Part shown: positions 1-6,183 of the stretch, one piece after another | How the letters are laid out: each line of letters opens with the position of its first letter | Numbering within the stretch: the stretch's first letter is position 1 | From: Actinomycetota bacterium | Lineage (GTDB): Bacteria; Actinomycetota; Acidimicrobiia; Acidimicrobiales; Ilumatobacteraceae | Assembly: GCA_009705865.1 (NCBI GenBank) | Contig: WLSJ01000088.1 | Span: 1-7,408, forward strand | DNA length: 7,408 nucleotides | Reading direction: 5' to 3' | Position numbers and translations under genes: made by a program | Notes under the pieces: model-generated | The model's input: only the letters and a program-made list of their open reading frames with translations | The model's database searches: none | Told to the model about the DNA's origin: nothing

Positions 1-1054
1 AATGGCCGATGCAATTGCTGCCCAGGTCAGCACCCTTGAGACATATTCAACGTTTGACCCATTCACTAATCCGTTAGCCGAAGCAGTTGCGGCGAAAATT
101 TCATCTCTCTCGCCTATTGCTAACTCACGCGTCTTCTTGTGTGGTAGCGGATCAGAATCAATCGACACCGCCATGAAAATTGCGCGCACTACGCAAATTC
201 AGGCTGGACACCCCGAACGCAGTGTCATCATTACGCGTAACCGCGGGTACCACGGCACAAACTACGGCGGTACCAGTGCGCAAGGTTTGCCATTGAACAA
301 AATTGGCTATGGAGCCCTTCTCGAAGGGGTCATTCAGGTTGATGCAGATGACATCGAAGCAATGTCCATTGCGTTCGAACAAAACAAGGGCAAAGTGGCA
401 GCCATCATTGCTGAGCCGTTGCAAGGTGCAGGCGGCGTGTGGCCATCCAGCACTGAATACCTCACCGGCCTTCGTCGACTGTGCAACGACAATGGTGCAT
501 ACCTCATCTTTGATGAGGTCATCACTGGCTTTGGTCGTCTTGGTGAATGGTTTGGTGCCACGTATTACGGAGTCACACCAGACATGATCACGTTTGCCAA
601 AGGCGTCACAAGCGGTTATCAACCACTCGGCGGAGTCATCACTGGTGAAGCAGTGAACAATGCACTGACTGCCGACCCTGCATTCTTTTTGCGACATGGA
701 TACACCTACTCAGGTCACGCCACTGTGTGTGCAGCAGCACTTGCGAACATTGCCATCATGGAACGTGAAGGACTCGTAGACCGCGCAAAACACATTGGTG
801 CACGAATTGAAAAAGGCCTTCAGGCCCTCAGTGCAGATGGCACGCTCACCGGTTACCGCGGCGCTGGCGCAATTTGGGCGGGCAAACTTCCTGAAGACAT
901 GGATGCAACAATCGTTCGTGACGCCATGATCAAGAAGGGCGTCATTGCTCGCTCAATCCCTGGAGTCATTGCTGTGTGTCCGCCGCTAGTGATCACAGAT
1001 CAACAAATCGACACTGTGCTTGATGTTTTTGCGTCAGTAGTGCAAAGCCTCTAG
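1..1054 (+). CDS. Class III PLP-dependent aminotransferase, 5' end cut by the window edge
   Basis: Cytosolic fold-type I, class III transaminase that moves an amino group from an amino acid or omega-amino acid to a keto acid through pyridoxal phosphate. Numbering from the ATG at position 2, the visible part has the phosphate-binding segment GSGSES (48-53), the GYHG motif (82-85), the cofactor aspartate in FDEVITGFGR (D171) and the Schiff-base lysine in FAKG (K200). After these come GYTYSGH and a C-terminal CPPLVIT, both usual in omega-amino acid:pyruvate-type members. The 350 residues compare with about 430-460 for the family, so roughly 80-100 N-terminal residues lie off the left edge. The ATG at 2 sits where the family has an internal helix (normally after a GHG motif) and is probably not the start. 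The family is secure but the substrate is not: beta-alanine, GABA, a diamine or another amine donor are all possible. The stop overlaps the stop of the convergent dehydrogenase gene. Confidence 0.9.
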   Translation, partial: MADAIAAQVSTLETYSTFDPFTNPLAEAVAAKISSLSPIANSRVFLCGSGSESIDTAMKIARTTQIQAGHPERSVIITRNRGYHGTNYGGTSAQGLPLNKIGYGALLEGVIQVDADDIEAMSIAFEQNKGKVAAIIAEPLQGAGGVWPSSTEYLTGLRRLCNDNGAYLIFDEVITGFGRLGEWFGATYYGVTPDMITFAKGVTSGYQPLGGVITGEAVNNALTADPAFFLRHGYTYSGHATVCAAALANIAIMEREGLVDRAKHIGARIEKGLQALSADGTLTGYRGAGAIWAGKLPEDMDATIVRDAMIKKGVIARSIPGVIAVCPPLVITDQQIDTVLDVFASVVQSL

Positions 1055-1917
1055 GGCAAACGACGAATAAGACTGCTGGTGTCTAAGCGACCAGCACCAT
1101 CTGCATACAGTTCGCGGTAGAAGCCAAGTACCAAATCTGCAACGGGCAATTCAGCACCATTACGTTGGGCTTCTTCCACACAAAAACCTAAGTCCTTGAT
1201 CATCCACTCAACGGCGAACCCGAAATCAAATGAATCATCAACCATGGTGTGACCGCGGTTTTCCATTTGCCAGCTCTGGGCTGCACCTTTTGAAATCACA
1301 TCAAGTACTGCGTGTGCATCAAGTCCGGCCTTTGTTGCAAACGCCAAACCTTCAGCAAGCCCTTGCACAACACCTGCAATACAGATCTGATTCACCATCT
1401 TTGCCAACTGGCCGCTGCCTGCATTGCCCAATCGAACACATGAACGTGAATACGCAGCTGCCACAACTGCAACATCAGCAAACACTTCTTCAGAATCAGC
1501 GCCGCACATCACAGTGAGAGCACCATTGATTGCGCCAGCCTGGCCTCCAGACACCGGTGCATCAACAAACCCAACTCCTGCCGCTGCACACGCTGTAGAA
1601 ATCTCACGGGCCAGTTCCGCACTTGTGGTGGTGTGGTCTACAACTATCAATCCATCATGAGCGCCTGCCAAAACGCCGTCAGGCCCCATAACAACGGCAC
1701 GCACATCTGCATCATTGCCTACGCACAGCATCACAATGTCTGAACTAGCAGCAACCTCACGCGGAGTCGGGAACGCTGTTCCGGAACAATCAGCTACCCA
1801 TGCATCGGCGCGGGCAGAAGTGCGGTTGTAAACAGAAACAGAATGACCTGCAGAAGCTAGATGTCCGGCCATGGGATACCCCATGACTCCAAGACCACAA
1901 AAACCCACACGGGTCAT
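1051..1917 (-). CDS. 3-hydroxyisobutyrate dehydrogenase-family (beta-hydroxyacid) oxidoreductase
   Basis: Soluble NAD(P)-dependent enzyme of the beta-hydroxyacid dehydrogenase family, which interconverts 3-hydroxyacids and the matching semialdehydes (3-hydroxyisobutyrate, tartronate semialdehyde, succinic semialdehyde and relatives). The 288 residues match the usual 285-300. Visible are the Rossmann motif GLGVMGYPMA (8-17), the substrate-binding DAPVSGG (119-125), and the catalytic lysine K173 with N176 in GSGQLAKMVNQ. An all-helical C-terminal domain follows. The ATG start lies 3 bases after the carD stop, so the two genes are probably co-transcribed, with carD first. The stretch before the start falls inside the Asp/Glu codons of carD and offers only a weak Shine-Dalgarno (GACGAG), so translational coupling is likely. 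The true substrate cannot be told from sequence. Valine or beta-alanine catabolism, glyoxylate metabolism and aldehyde detoxification are all options. Confidence 0.92.
   Translation of the reverse strand: MTRVGFCGLGVMGYPMAGHLASAGHSVSVYNRTSARADAWVADCSGTAFPTPREVAASSDIVMLCVGNDADVRAVVMGPDGVLAGAHDGLIVVDHTTTSAELAREISTACAAAGVGFVDAPVSGGQAGAINGALTVMCGADSEEVFADVAVVAAAYSRSCVRLGNAGSGQLAKMVNQICIAGVVQGLAEGLAFATKAGLDAHAVLDVISKGAAQSWQMENRGHTMVDDSFDFGFAVEWMIKDLGFCVEEAQRNGAELPVADLVLGFYRELYADGAGRLDTSSLIRRLP
1074..1096. terminator. Inverted repeat at the convergent gene ends, possible weak bidirectional terminator
   Basis: TGCTGGT at 1074-1080 and ACCAGCA at 1090-1096 form a perfect 7-bp stem with a 9-base loop. 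It lies inside the last codons of the dehydrogenase gene, about 20 bases past the aminotransferase stop. Read on the minus strand, the stem is followed by GTCTTATTCG, only a poor U tract; on the plus strand there is none. It is the only hairpin noticed at this junction, where the two coding regions overlap and leave no spacer. The symmetry is seen directly; a terminator role is inferred. Confidence 0.3.
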
Positions 1918-1920
1918 GAT

Positions 1921-2508
1921 TTACTCGTCGTCTTCGTCGTCAAGATCGTCGTCAGCATCGTCAACAACTTTGACAACAGCTTCAACTTTCTTCTTGGCAA
2001 CTTTCGCCACCTTCAGGACACCTTTTTCAAGTGCCTGATTGAGAAACTCTTCTGCTTCTTCTTTGCTGACCTTTAGGGCCGGTGCAATTTCTGAAATTAG
2101 GTTCACACGAGCACGCTCGTACATGGTGCGCTCGGCTGCAGACAATGAAGCGTCGCGGTTACGCGCTGCCAAGTTACGAACAACTTCAGCTACTTGGTAG
2201 ACGTCGCCACTCTTCAACTTCTCTTGGTGGTTCTTGAAACGGCGTGACCAGTTACTTGGAACGCGAGGGTCTGGCTTAGAGAGCACTTGCACAAGGTCAT
2301 CGAGTTCTTCTGCGTTCACTGGAGGCCGCACACCGACTTCATCCAATTTCGACATTGGGACCTGGAGGGTCATCTCGTTGATGATGGTCTCAAGGATGAG
2401 GTACTCCTCTTTTTTCCCCGTACCGAAGAAGTCGTGCTTCTTTTTGCCTTTTACTTTGCAGGCGCCGTGTTGGGGGTAGATGACGATGTCATCTTTCTTA
2501 AATTCCAC
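1921..2508 (-). CDS. carD: CarD-family RNA polymerase-binding transcription regulator with extended acidic tail
   Basis: CarD binds the RNA polymerase beta subunit and stabilises open promoter complexes, notably at rRNA promoters. Residues 1-60 form the Tudor-like polymerase-interaction domain (FKKDDIVIYPQHG at 3-15, then the strand MTLQVP at 46-51). Residues from about 65 to 160 form the helical DNA-binding domain, with the signature NWSRRFK whose W87 matches the tryptophan (W85 in M. tuberculosis CarD) that wedges the upstream edge of the bubble. The protein has 195 residues against about 162 in mycobacteria. The extra part is a lysine-rich stretch (about 159-180) followed by an acidic tail, with 11 Asp/Glu among the last 14 residues. 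The start is a GTG: it aligns with the mycobacterial N-terminus, and no other start codon lies between it and the upstream in-frame stop. A TACAAT hexamer ends 6 bases before it, suggesting leaderless mRNA. A dehydrogenase gene follows after 3 bases. Confidence 0.95.
   Translation of the reverse strand: MEFKKDDIVIYPQHGACKVKGKKKHDFFGTGKKEEYLILETIINEMTLQVPMSKLDEVGVRPPVNAEELDDLVQVLSKPDPRVPSNWSRRFKNHQEKLKSGDVYQVAEVVRNLAARNRDASLSAAERTMYERARVNLISEIAPALKVSKEEAEEFLNQALEKGVLKVAKVAKKKVEAVVKVVDDADDDLDDEDDE
1923..1962 (-). repeat. Trinucleotide-rich Asp/Glu codon run encoding the CarD acidic tail
   Basis: On the plus strand this reads as recurring TCG/TCA/TCT triplets, which on the coding strand are GAC, GAT and GAA codons. 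It encodes the last 14 residues of CarD. It is an imperfect in-frame triplet repeat, so the tail length could vary between strains by slippage. The repetition is seen directly; the variability is inference. Confidence 0.55.
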
Positions 2509-2514
2509 CCCGCA

Positions 2515-2520
2515 ATTGTA
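2515..2520 (-). promoter_or_regulatory. Putative -10 hexamer of the carD promoter (leaderless)
   Basis: The minus strand reads TACAAT at 2520-2515, five of six matches to TATAAT. The usual initiation distance of about 6-7 bases places the start site at or next to base 2508, the first base of the GTG codon. No TTGACA-like -35 element is seen at 16-18 bases spacing (candidates such as GAGGCT are poor), and no Shine-Dalgarno sequence precedes the start. Leaderless genes of this layout are common in Actinomycetota. Confidence 0.5.
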
Positions 2521-2589
2521 AGGGTTTGATGACTGAAAGCCTCATTTGGAAGGGGGAAATGGGCCAGAACTACCAAGAAACATAAACGT

Positions 2590-2595
2590 CATAAT
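2590..2595 (+). promoter_or_regulatory. Putative -10 hexamer for the potassium operon
   Basis: CATAAT matches five of six bases of TATAAT and is the best candidate upstream of the importer gene. The region 17-18 bases before it (around 2566-2572, AGAACTA) does not resemble a -35 box. Initiation would fall near 2601-2603 and give a 5' leader of about 65 bases. The rest of the gap 2509-2666 holds the carD promoter on the other strand and two small hairpins; no small gene or known riboswitch was seen in it. Confidence 0.35.
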
Positions 2596-2601
2596 CTAAG
2601 G

Positions 2602-2628
2602 GGTGCAGAATTTCGCATTTGGCGCACC
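2602..2628 (+). promoter_or_regulatory. Possible hairpin at the 5' end of the potassium-operon leader, containing an imperfect palindrome
   Basis: GGTGC (2602-2606) can pair with GCACC (2624-2628) around a 17-base loop. Inside it, the 14 bases at 2604-2617 are an imperfect palindrome in which 5 of 7 base pairs are symmetric. Either could serve as an operator at the start site or as leader RNA structure. The symmetry is seen; any role is unproven. Confidence 0.25.
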
Positions 2629-2649
2629 AACCATGACAGAGTAGCAATG

Positions 2650-2661
2650 CTGAGAAATCAG
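2650..2661 (+). promoter_or_regulatory. Small hairpin with a GAAA tetraloop just before the importer start codon
   Basis: CTGA-GAAA-TCAG can form a 4-bp stem capped by a GNRA-type tetraloop, ending 5 bases before the ATG at 2667. It occupies the place where a Shine-Dalgarno sequence would be, and no convincing one is present. It could modulate ribosome loading, but four base pairs is a weak stem and it may be chance. Confidence 0.25.
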
Positions 2662-2666
2662 AAAAT

Positions 2667-4535
2667 ATGTCAAAAATAAAAAAATTCCTCATCGGCAACC
2701 CCCTCTCCAGTGAAGAGGAGCAGCACCAGCGCCTCACCAAGAGGATTGCTCTTCCCGTATTCGCATCCGATGCAATTTCGTCTACTGCATATGCAACTGA
2801 TGAAATTCTTGTCGTCACACTGATTGGTGCTGGCGCTGGAGCAGCCGCATTCCGGCCTCTCGTGCCCATTGCCATCATCGTGTGCTTTCTTCTCTTAATC
2901 CTTGTGGTGTCATATCGACAAACACTTAAGGCGTACCCATCAGGAGGTGGCGCATACACCGTGAGCCACGAGAACCTTGGCTCAACAACTGGACTAGTCG
3001 CCGGATCAGCACTTCTTGTCGACTACATCCTCACGGTCTCTGTGAGTGTGGCTGGTGGCGTTCTCGCAATTCGAACTGCAACAGGACTTGATCGCTCGTG
3101 GGCAGTCCCATTGTGTTTGTTGTGCGTCTTCATCTTGACGGTCATGAACCTTCGCGGCGTTAAAGAATCAGGTGCCGCATTTGCAGGCCCGACATATTTC
3201 TACATTGCGATGCTGGTCTTGCTCATCGTTACAGGTTTCTATCGAATTTTCGTTCAGCACGTTGGCCCGATCCCTGAAGAGATGCTGAGTCGCGAAGCTT
3301 CCGAGATGGCCGCTGGCACTGGTTCGCTTGGTCTGTACATGTTGCTACGAGCATTCTCTTCTGGTGCTGTTGCGCTCTCTGGAGTTGAAGCAATCTCCAA
3401 TGGTATTTCTGCGTTCGAAAAGCCCGAGAGCAAAAACGCCACGACAACATTGATGTGGATGGCCGGAATTCTCGGAACATGCTTCTTTGGTGTCTCCGTC
3501 CTAGCCGTTCACCTCAAACCTTTCCGTGGTGAGCATGATGGCAATGGACTCGGAATCATGGCTGAGTATCTCTACAACGGCAAAGGCGTGCTGTTCTGGG
3601 GAACCATGATTGGCGCATTCCTCATCTTGATTCTCGCAGCAAACACTGCTTATGCCGACTTCCCTCGTCTTGCGTCTCTTATCGCAAAAGATGGCTACCT
3701 GCCTCGGCAGTTTTTCAACCGCGGTGCGCGACTTGTTTTTTCAAACGGCGTGCTCTTCCTCGCAGTGTTTGCAAGTGCGCTAATCATCGCATTCAACGGT
3801 GACATCTCGAAGTTGATTCCGCTCTATGCATTTGGTGTCTTCACAGGCTTCACCCTCAGCCAAGCCGGCATGGTCGTGCACCATCGCAAACTCCGTGAGG
3901 AAGGTTGGCGGATGGGTCTTGCCATCAACGCACTTGGTGCAACACTGACCGGACTTGTTGCAATCATTGTGGTTGTATCAAAGTTCACCGAAGGCGCCTG
4001 GATTCCCGCCATAGTCATTCCTGTTGCAGTTTGGTCGTTTAGGACAATTGGCAAGCACTACGAAAAGGGTCGTGAGTCGGTACAAGTAGAACCTGGTTAC
4101 TGGCCACGTCGCGAAACACACACGATGGTTGTTCTTGTAGGCGGTATCAATAAGGGCGTTCTGCACGGCTTGAACTACGCAAAGTCACTGAACCCCGATC
4201 GCCTCGTTGCAGTCACTGTTGCCACGGACGATGAAGATCGTCAACGCATCGAAGCACAGTGGGCTGAATTCGCAGTGCCCATCGACTTGAATATCCTGTA
4301 CTCGCCATACCGTGAACTCACACGTCCAGTCAGCGAATTCCTCGATGAACTTGATGCGCGCTACCAAGACGACATCGTCACTGTTGTGATTCCAGAATTC
4401 GTCACATCATGGAGAACGCAATGGCTCCATAACGGCAGTGCCTTTGCACTAAAGGCCAAATTGCTCCATCGCCCCCACACCGCAGTTGTATCGGTTCCGA
4501 CACACATGACCGGTCTCACCAAAGAACAGAAGTAA
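2667..4535 (+). CDS. kimA: KimA-type potassium importer (KUP/APC-superfamily permease with cytosolic C-terminal domain)
   Basis: Inner-membrane, probably proton-coupled K+ importer resembling Bacillus subtilis KimA (YdaO). The 622 residues compare with about 607 for KimA. The N-terminus (KKFLIGNPLSS) and the first helix (ASDAISSTAYATDEI) follow KimA closely. Residues that line the K+ path in KimA appear kept by alignment from memory: D35, Y42, D119, Y120, T123, S127, E241 and Y387, with S238 in place of a threonine. About 12 membrane segments span roughly residues 30-460. Residues 462-622 form a soluble, non-membrane domain like the dimerising domain of KimA. The ATG start is fixed by an in-frame stop at 2634-2636 with no other start codon between. 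It is the first gene of an operon with two TrkA-type genes, only 4 bases before the next, which supports a potassium role over amino acid transport. No c-di-AMP riboswitch, as found before the Bacillus gene, was recognised. Amino acid permease is the main alternative label, because the superfamily is shared. Confidence 0.85.
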   Translation: MSKIKKFLIGNPLSSEEEQHQRLTKRIALPVFASDAISSTAYATDEILVVTLIGAGAGAAAFRPLVPIAIIVCFLLLILVVSYRQTLKAYPSGGGAYTVSHENLGSTTGLVAGSALLVDYILTVSVSVAGGVLAIRTATGLDRSWAVPLCLLCVFILTVMNLRGVKESGAAFAGPTYFYIAMLVLLIVTGFYRIFVQHVGPIPEEMLSREASEMAAGTGSLGLYMLLRAFSSGAVALSGVEAISNGISAFEKPESKNATTTLMWMAGILGTCFFGVSVLAVHLKPFRGEHDGNGLGIMAEYLYNGKGVLFWGTMIGAFLILILAANTAYADFPRLASLIAKDGYLPRQFFNRGARLVFSNGVLFLAVFASALIIAFNGDISKLIPLYAFGVFTGFTLSQAGMVVHHRKLREEGWRMGLAINALGATLTGLVAIIVVVSKFTEGAWIPAIVIPVAVWSFRTIGKHYEKGRESVQVEPGYWPRRETHTMVVLVGGINKGVLHGLNYAKSLNPDRLVAVTVATDDEDRQRIEAQWAEFAVPIDLNILYSPYRELTRPVSEFLDELDARYQDDIVTVVIPEFVTSWRTQWLHNGSAFALKAKLLHRPHTAVVSVPTHMTGLTKEQK

Positions 4536-4539
4536 CGAA

Positions 4540-5193
4540 ATGCATATGATCATTGTTGGATGCGGAAGAGTTGGCTCTTCCCTTGCACGGCAACTCACAA
4601 CTGAAGGTCACGATGTTGTCATCATCGACCGTAATGCCTCAGCGTTCCGTCGCCTTGGTGACGACTACGCAGGTCGCACATTGACCGGAATCGGTTTCGA
4701 CCGTGAACTTCTCATCGAAGCTGGCATCACCAAAGACAGTGCCGTCATGGCCGTCACTAGTGGGGATAATTCCAACATTCTCATCGCACGTGTTGCGCGC
4801 GAAATGTTTGGCGTAGAAAGAGTTGTGGCTCGAATCTACGACCCGCGACGGGCTGCTATCTACGAGCGCGTCGGCATCGCCACCGTTGCAACCGTTGCAT
4901 GGACCAGCAAGCGAATTTTGCGCACAATCCTTCCGTACCAAGGCGTAGTGGATTGGACAGACCCTTCCTCTCACTATCACCTCGCTGAGCGTCGTGTTAC
5001 GGCCGCACTGGCTGGTCGCAACGTTGAGTCAACTGGTGCAAACATTGTTCTTATCAATCGCAACGGCGCAGCACAGTTGCCAACGCCATCAACAGTCCTT
5101 CAGGACTCAGACGTTGTACACGTACTTGGCACAACTGCCCAGCTCGAAGAATTCGATCGGCAACTTGCCGGCAATCAAGGAGATCACAAGTGA
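4540..5193 (+). CDS. ceoB: TrkA-family (RCK) potassium uptake regulatory subunit, CeoB-like
   Basis: Cytosolic, peripheral regulatory subunit of potassium transport; RCK proteins form rings that gate the transporter in response to nucleotides such as NAD(H) or ATP/ADP. Residues 1-120 are the RCK_N Rossmann domain with GCGRVG (7-12) and D30 at the end of the second strand, the expected nucleotide-ribose contact. Residues from about 135 to 217 are an RCK_C-like domain. At 217 residues this is one RCK unit, whereas E. coli TrkA (about 458) carries two in a single chain. The start is the ATG 4 bases after the importer stop. A second ATG two codons later (4546) would give the more family-like beginning MIIVGCG, and neither has a strong ribosome site. 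The end overlaps the next gene by 4 bases (GTGA). Gene order and type match mycobacterial ceoB-ceoC. Confidence 0.9.
   Translation: MHMIIVGCGRVGSSLARQLTTEGHDVVIIDRNASAFRRLGDDYAGRTLTGIGFDRELLIEAGITKDSAVMAVTSGDNSNILIARVAREMFGVERVVARIYDPRRAAIYERVGIATVATVAWTSKRILRTILPYQGVVDWTDPSSHYHLAERRVTAALAGRNVESTGANIVLINRNGAAQLPTPSTVLQDSDVVHVLGTTAQLEEFDRQLAGNQGDHK
5177..5183 (+). promoter_or_regulatory. Ribosome binding site of the second TrkA gene
   Basis: AAGGAGA lies 6 bases before the GTG at 5190, inside the last codons of the preceding gene. It is the clearest Shine-Dalgarno sequence seen in this operon. It supports the GTG as the real start, overlapping the upstream stop as GTGA. Confidence 0.8.
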
Positions 5194-5858
5194 AGATCAT
5201 CATCGCGGGCGCAGGCAGCGTAGGACGCTACATGGCAGAAGAGCTATCAAAGCTTGGCCATGACATTTTCATTGTGGACAACGACGCCAAGGCAATTTCA
5301 CGCGTGGTTACCAACAACCCTCGCGTCACAAGCATCCTTGGTGACGGTTGCGAAATCGACACGCTCACCAAAGCAGGCGCACAAGACGCTGACGTTGTGG
5401 CGGCAGTAACGGGAGACGACGAAGACAACCTCGTTATCTCTTTGCTCGCTAAGCAAGAGTTTGCAGTTCCTCGTGTAGTTGCTCGAGTGAACTACCCAAG
5501 CAATGAATGGATGTTTAACGACATGTGGGGAGTCGATGTTTCAGTATCAACACCACATCTTCTTACTGCCCTTGTTGAAGAGGCCGTTGCAGTTGGTTCT
5601 CTCGTCAAGCTGCTCTCGCTTGAGCACGGCAAAGCTGGCCTGAACGAAGTAACTCTCGCACCGGACTCACCCGCCATTGGCAGCACCATTGCCAATTTGA
5701 AGTTGCCCCGCGAATCAGCAGTCGTTGCAGTCATTCGTGACGGCCACGTTGTTGTTCCTGCTCTAGACACTGTTCTTCATGCTGGTGACGAAGTGCTTGT
5801 GCTTGCAACTGGAGACGTTGAAGCCGAACTCGGTCGTGCGCTCATCGGGCCTAAGTAG
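5190..5858 (+). CDS. ceoC: TrkA-family (RCK) potassium uptake regulatory subunit, CeoC-like
   Basis: Second single-unit RCK protein of the operon, 222 residues. The RCK_N domain (1-120) begins MKIIIAGAGSVG with the nucleotide-binding GAGSVG at 7-12 and D30 in FIVDND. The RCK_C domain (about 137-217) shows the typical run of a proline-flanked aspartate (APDSPAIG), then IRDGHVVVPALDTVLHAGDE, and a final VLVLATG strand. The start is GTG, fixed by a strong AAGGAGA site and by the GTGA overlap with the preceding stop, which implies translational coupling and perhaps matched amounts of the two subunits. Together the two proteins equal the two halves of a full-length TrkA, so a mixed ring is plausible. 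No TrkH/KtrB-type pore is encoded in the window. The likely partner is either the KimA-type importer upstream or a pore elsewhere in the genome. Confidence 0.92.
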   Translation: MKIIIAGAGSVGRYMAEELSKLGHDIFIVDNDAKAISRVVTNNPRVTSILGDGCEIDTLTKAGAQDADVVAAVTGDDEDNLVISLLAKQEFAVPRVVARVNYPSNEWMFNDMWGVDVSVSTPHLLTALVEEAVAVGSLVKLLSLEHGKAGLNEVTLAPDSPAIGSTIANLKLPRESAVVAVIRDGHVVVPALDTVLHAGDEVLVLATGDVEAELGRALIGPK

Positions 5859-5863
5859 CCATA

Positions 5864-6175
5864 ATGTTTGGGAGCAAGAAGCAACCGGTCGTTGACACGA
5901 CAATTGCCGGAACAACGCCTATTGCAGACGCTCAACCTCGCACCACAGTCACTATCACTGGCCAAGTCATCCGCATGCAAAGTCGCCCCGCTAGTGACTT
6001 GCCAACAATGGTGATCAGCATTAAGGACTCGACAGGCACAGCCACGGCCACATGGACCGGAAGACGTTCCATGGGCGGCATCGCTCTTGGACGCCGCATT
6101 GTCATCACAGGCGTTGCAACACACACCTCAGGGCTTCTGACATTCGTCAACCCCGAATATCAACTACTCGCGTAA
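5864..6175 (+). CDS. Small OB-fold protein, putative nucleic acid binding
   Basis: A 103-residue protein with one OB-fold-like beta barrel. Residues 28-36 (TVTITGQVI), 48-53 (TMVISI), 58-65 (GTATATWT), 78-85 (RRIVITGV) and 91-95 (LLTFV) give the five alternating strands; the phrase DSTGTATATWTGRR resembles the RecG/tRNA-anticodon type of OB domain. There are no membrane segments and no signal peptide. It starts 5 bases after the TrkA-type stop, with no clear ribosome site, so it is probably translated by coupling and is the last gene of the potassium operon. An OB-fold gene also lies near ceoB-ceoC in M. tuberculosis (Rv2694c, from memory), so the association seems conserved rather than accidental. 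The ligand, whether RNA, DNA or something else, is unknown, as is any link to potassium. Confidence 0.75.
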   Translation: MFGSKKQPVVDTTIAGTTPIADAQPRTTVTITGQVIRMQSRPASDLPTMVISIKDSTGTATATWTGRRSMGGIALGRRIVITGVATHTSGLLTFVNPEYQLLA

Positions 6176-6183
6176 ATAGCTTC

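Noticed and set aside
2..4. ATG at position 2 as the real aminotransferase start
   Set aside because: The protein would lack the first quarter of the fold, and the family has an internal helix at this point; the gene is cut by the window edge.
158..697. Long open frame (179 codons) on the minus strand inside the aminotransferase gene
   Set aside because: It lies opposite strongly conserved aminotransferase motifs, has no recognisable domain and is rich in Cys, Val and Ala, as expected of a reverse-strand shadow.
1051..1917. Aminotransferase and dehydrogenase as one catabolic operon
   Set aside because: They lie on opposite strands and converge, so they cannot be co-transcribed; a biochemical link remains possible but is not shown by the layout.
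2509..2666. c-di-AMP (ydaO-type) riboswitch upstream of the KimA-type gene
   Set aside because: The proposed leader is about 65 bases, shorter than that riboswitch class, and none of its conserved GA-rich core could be recognised in the gap.
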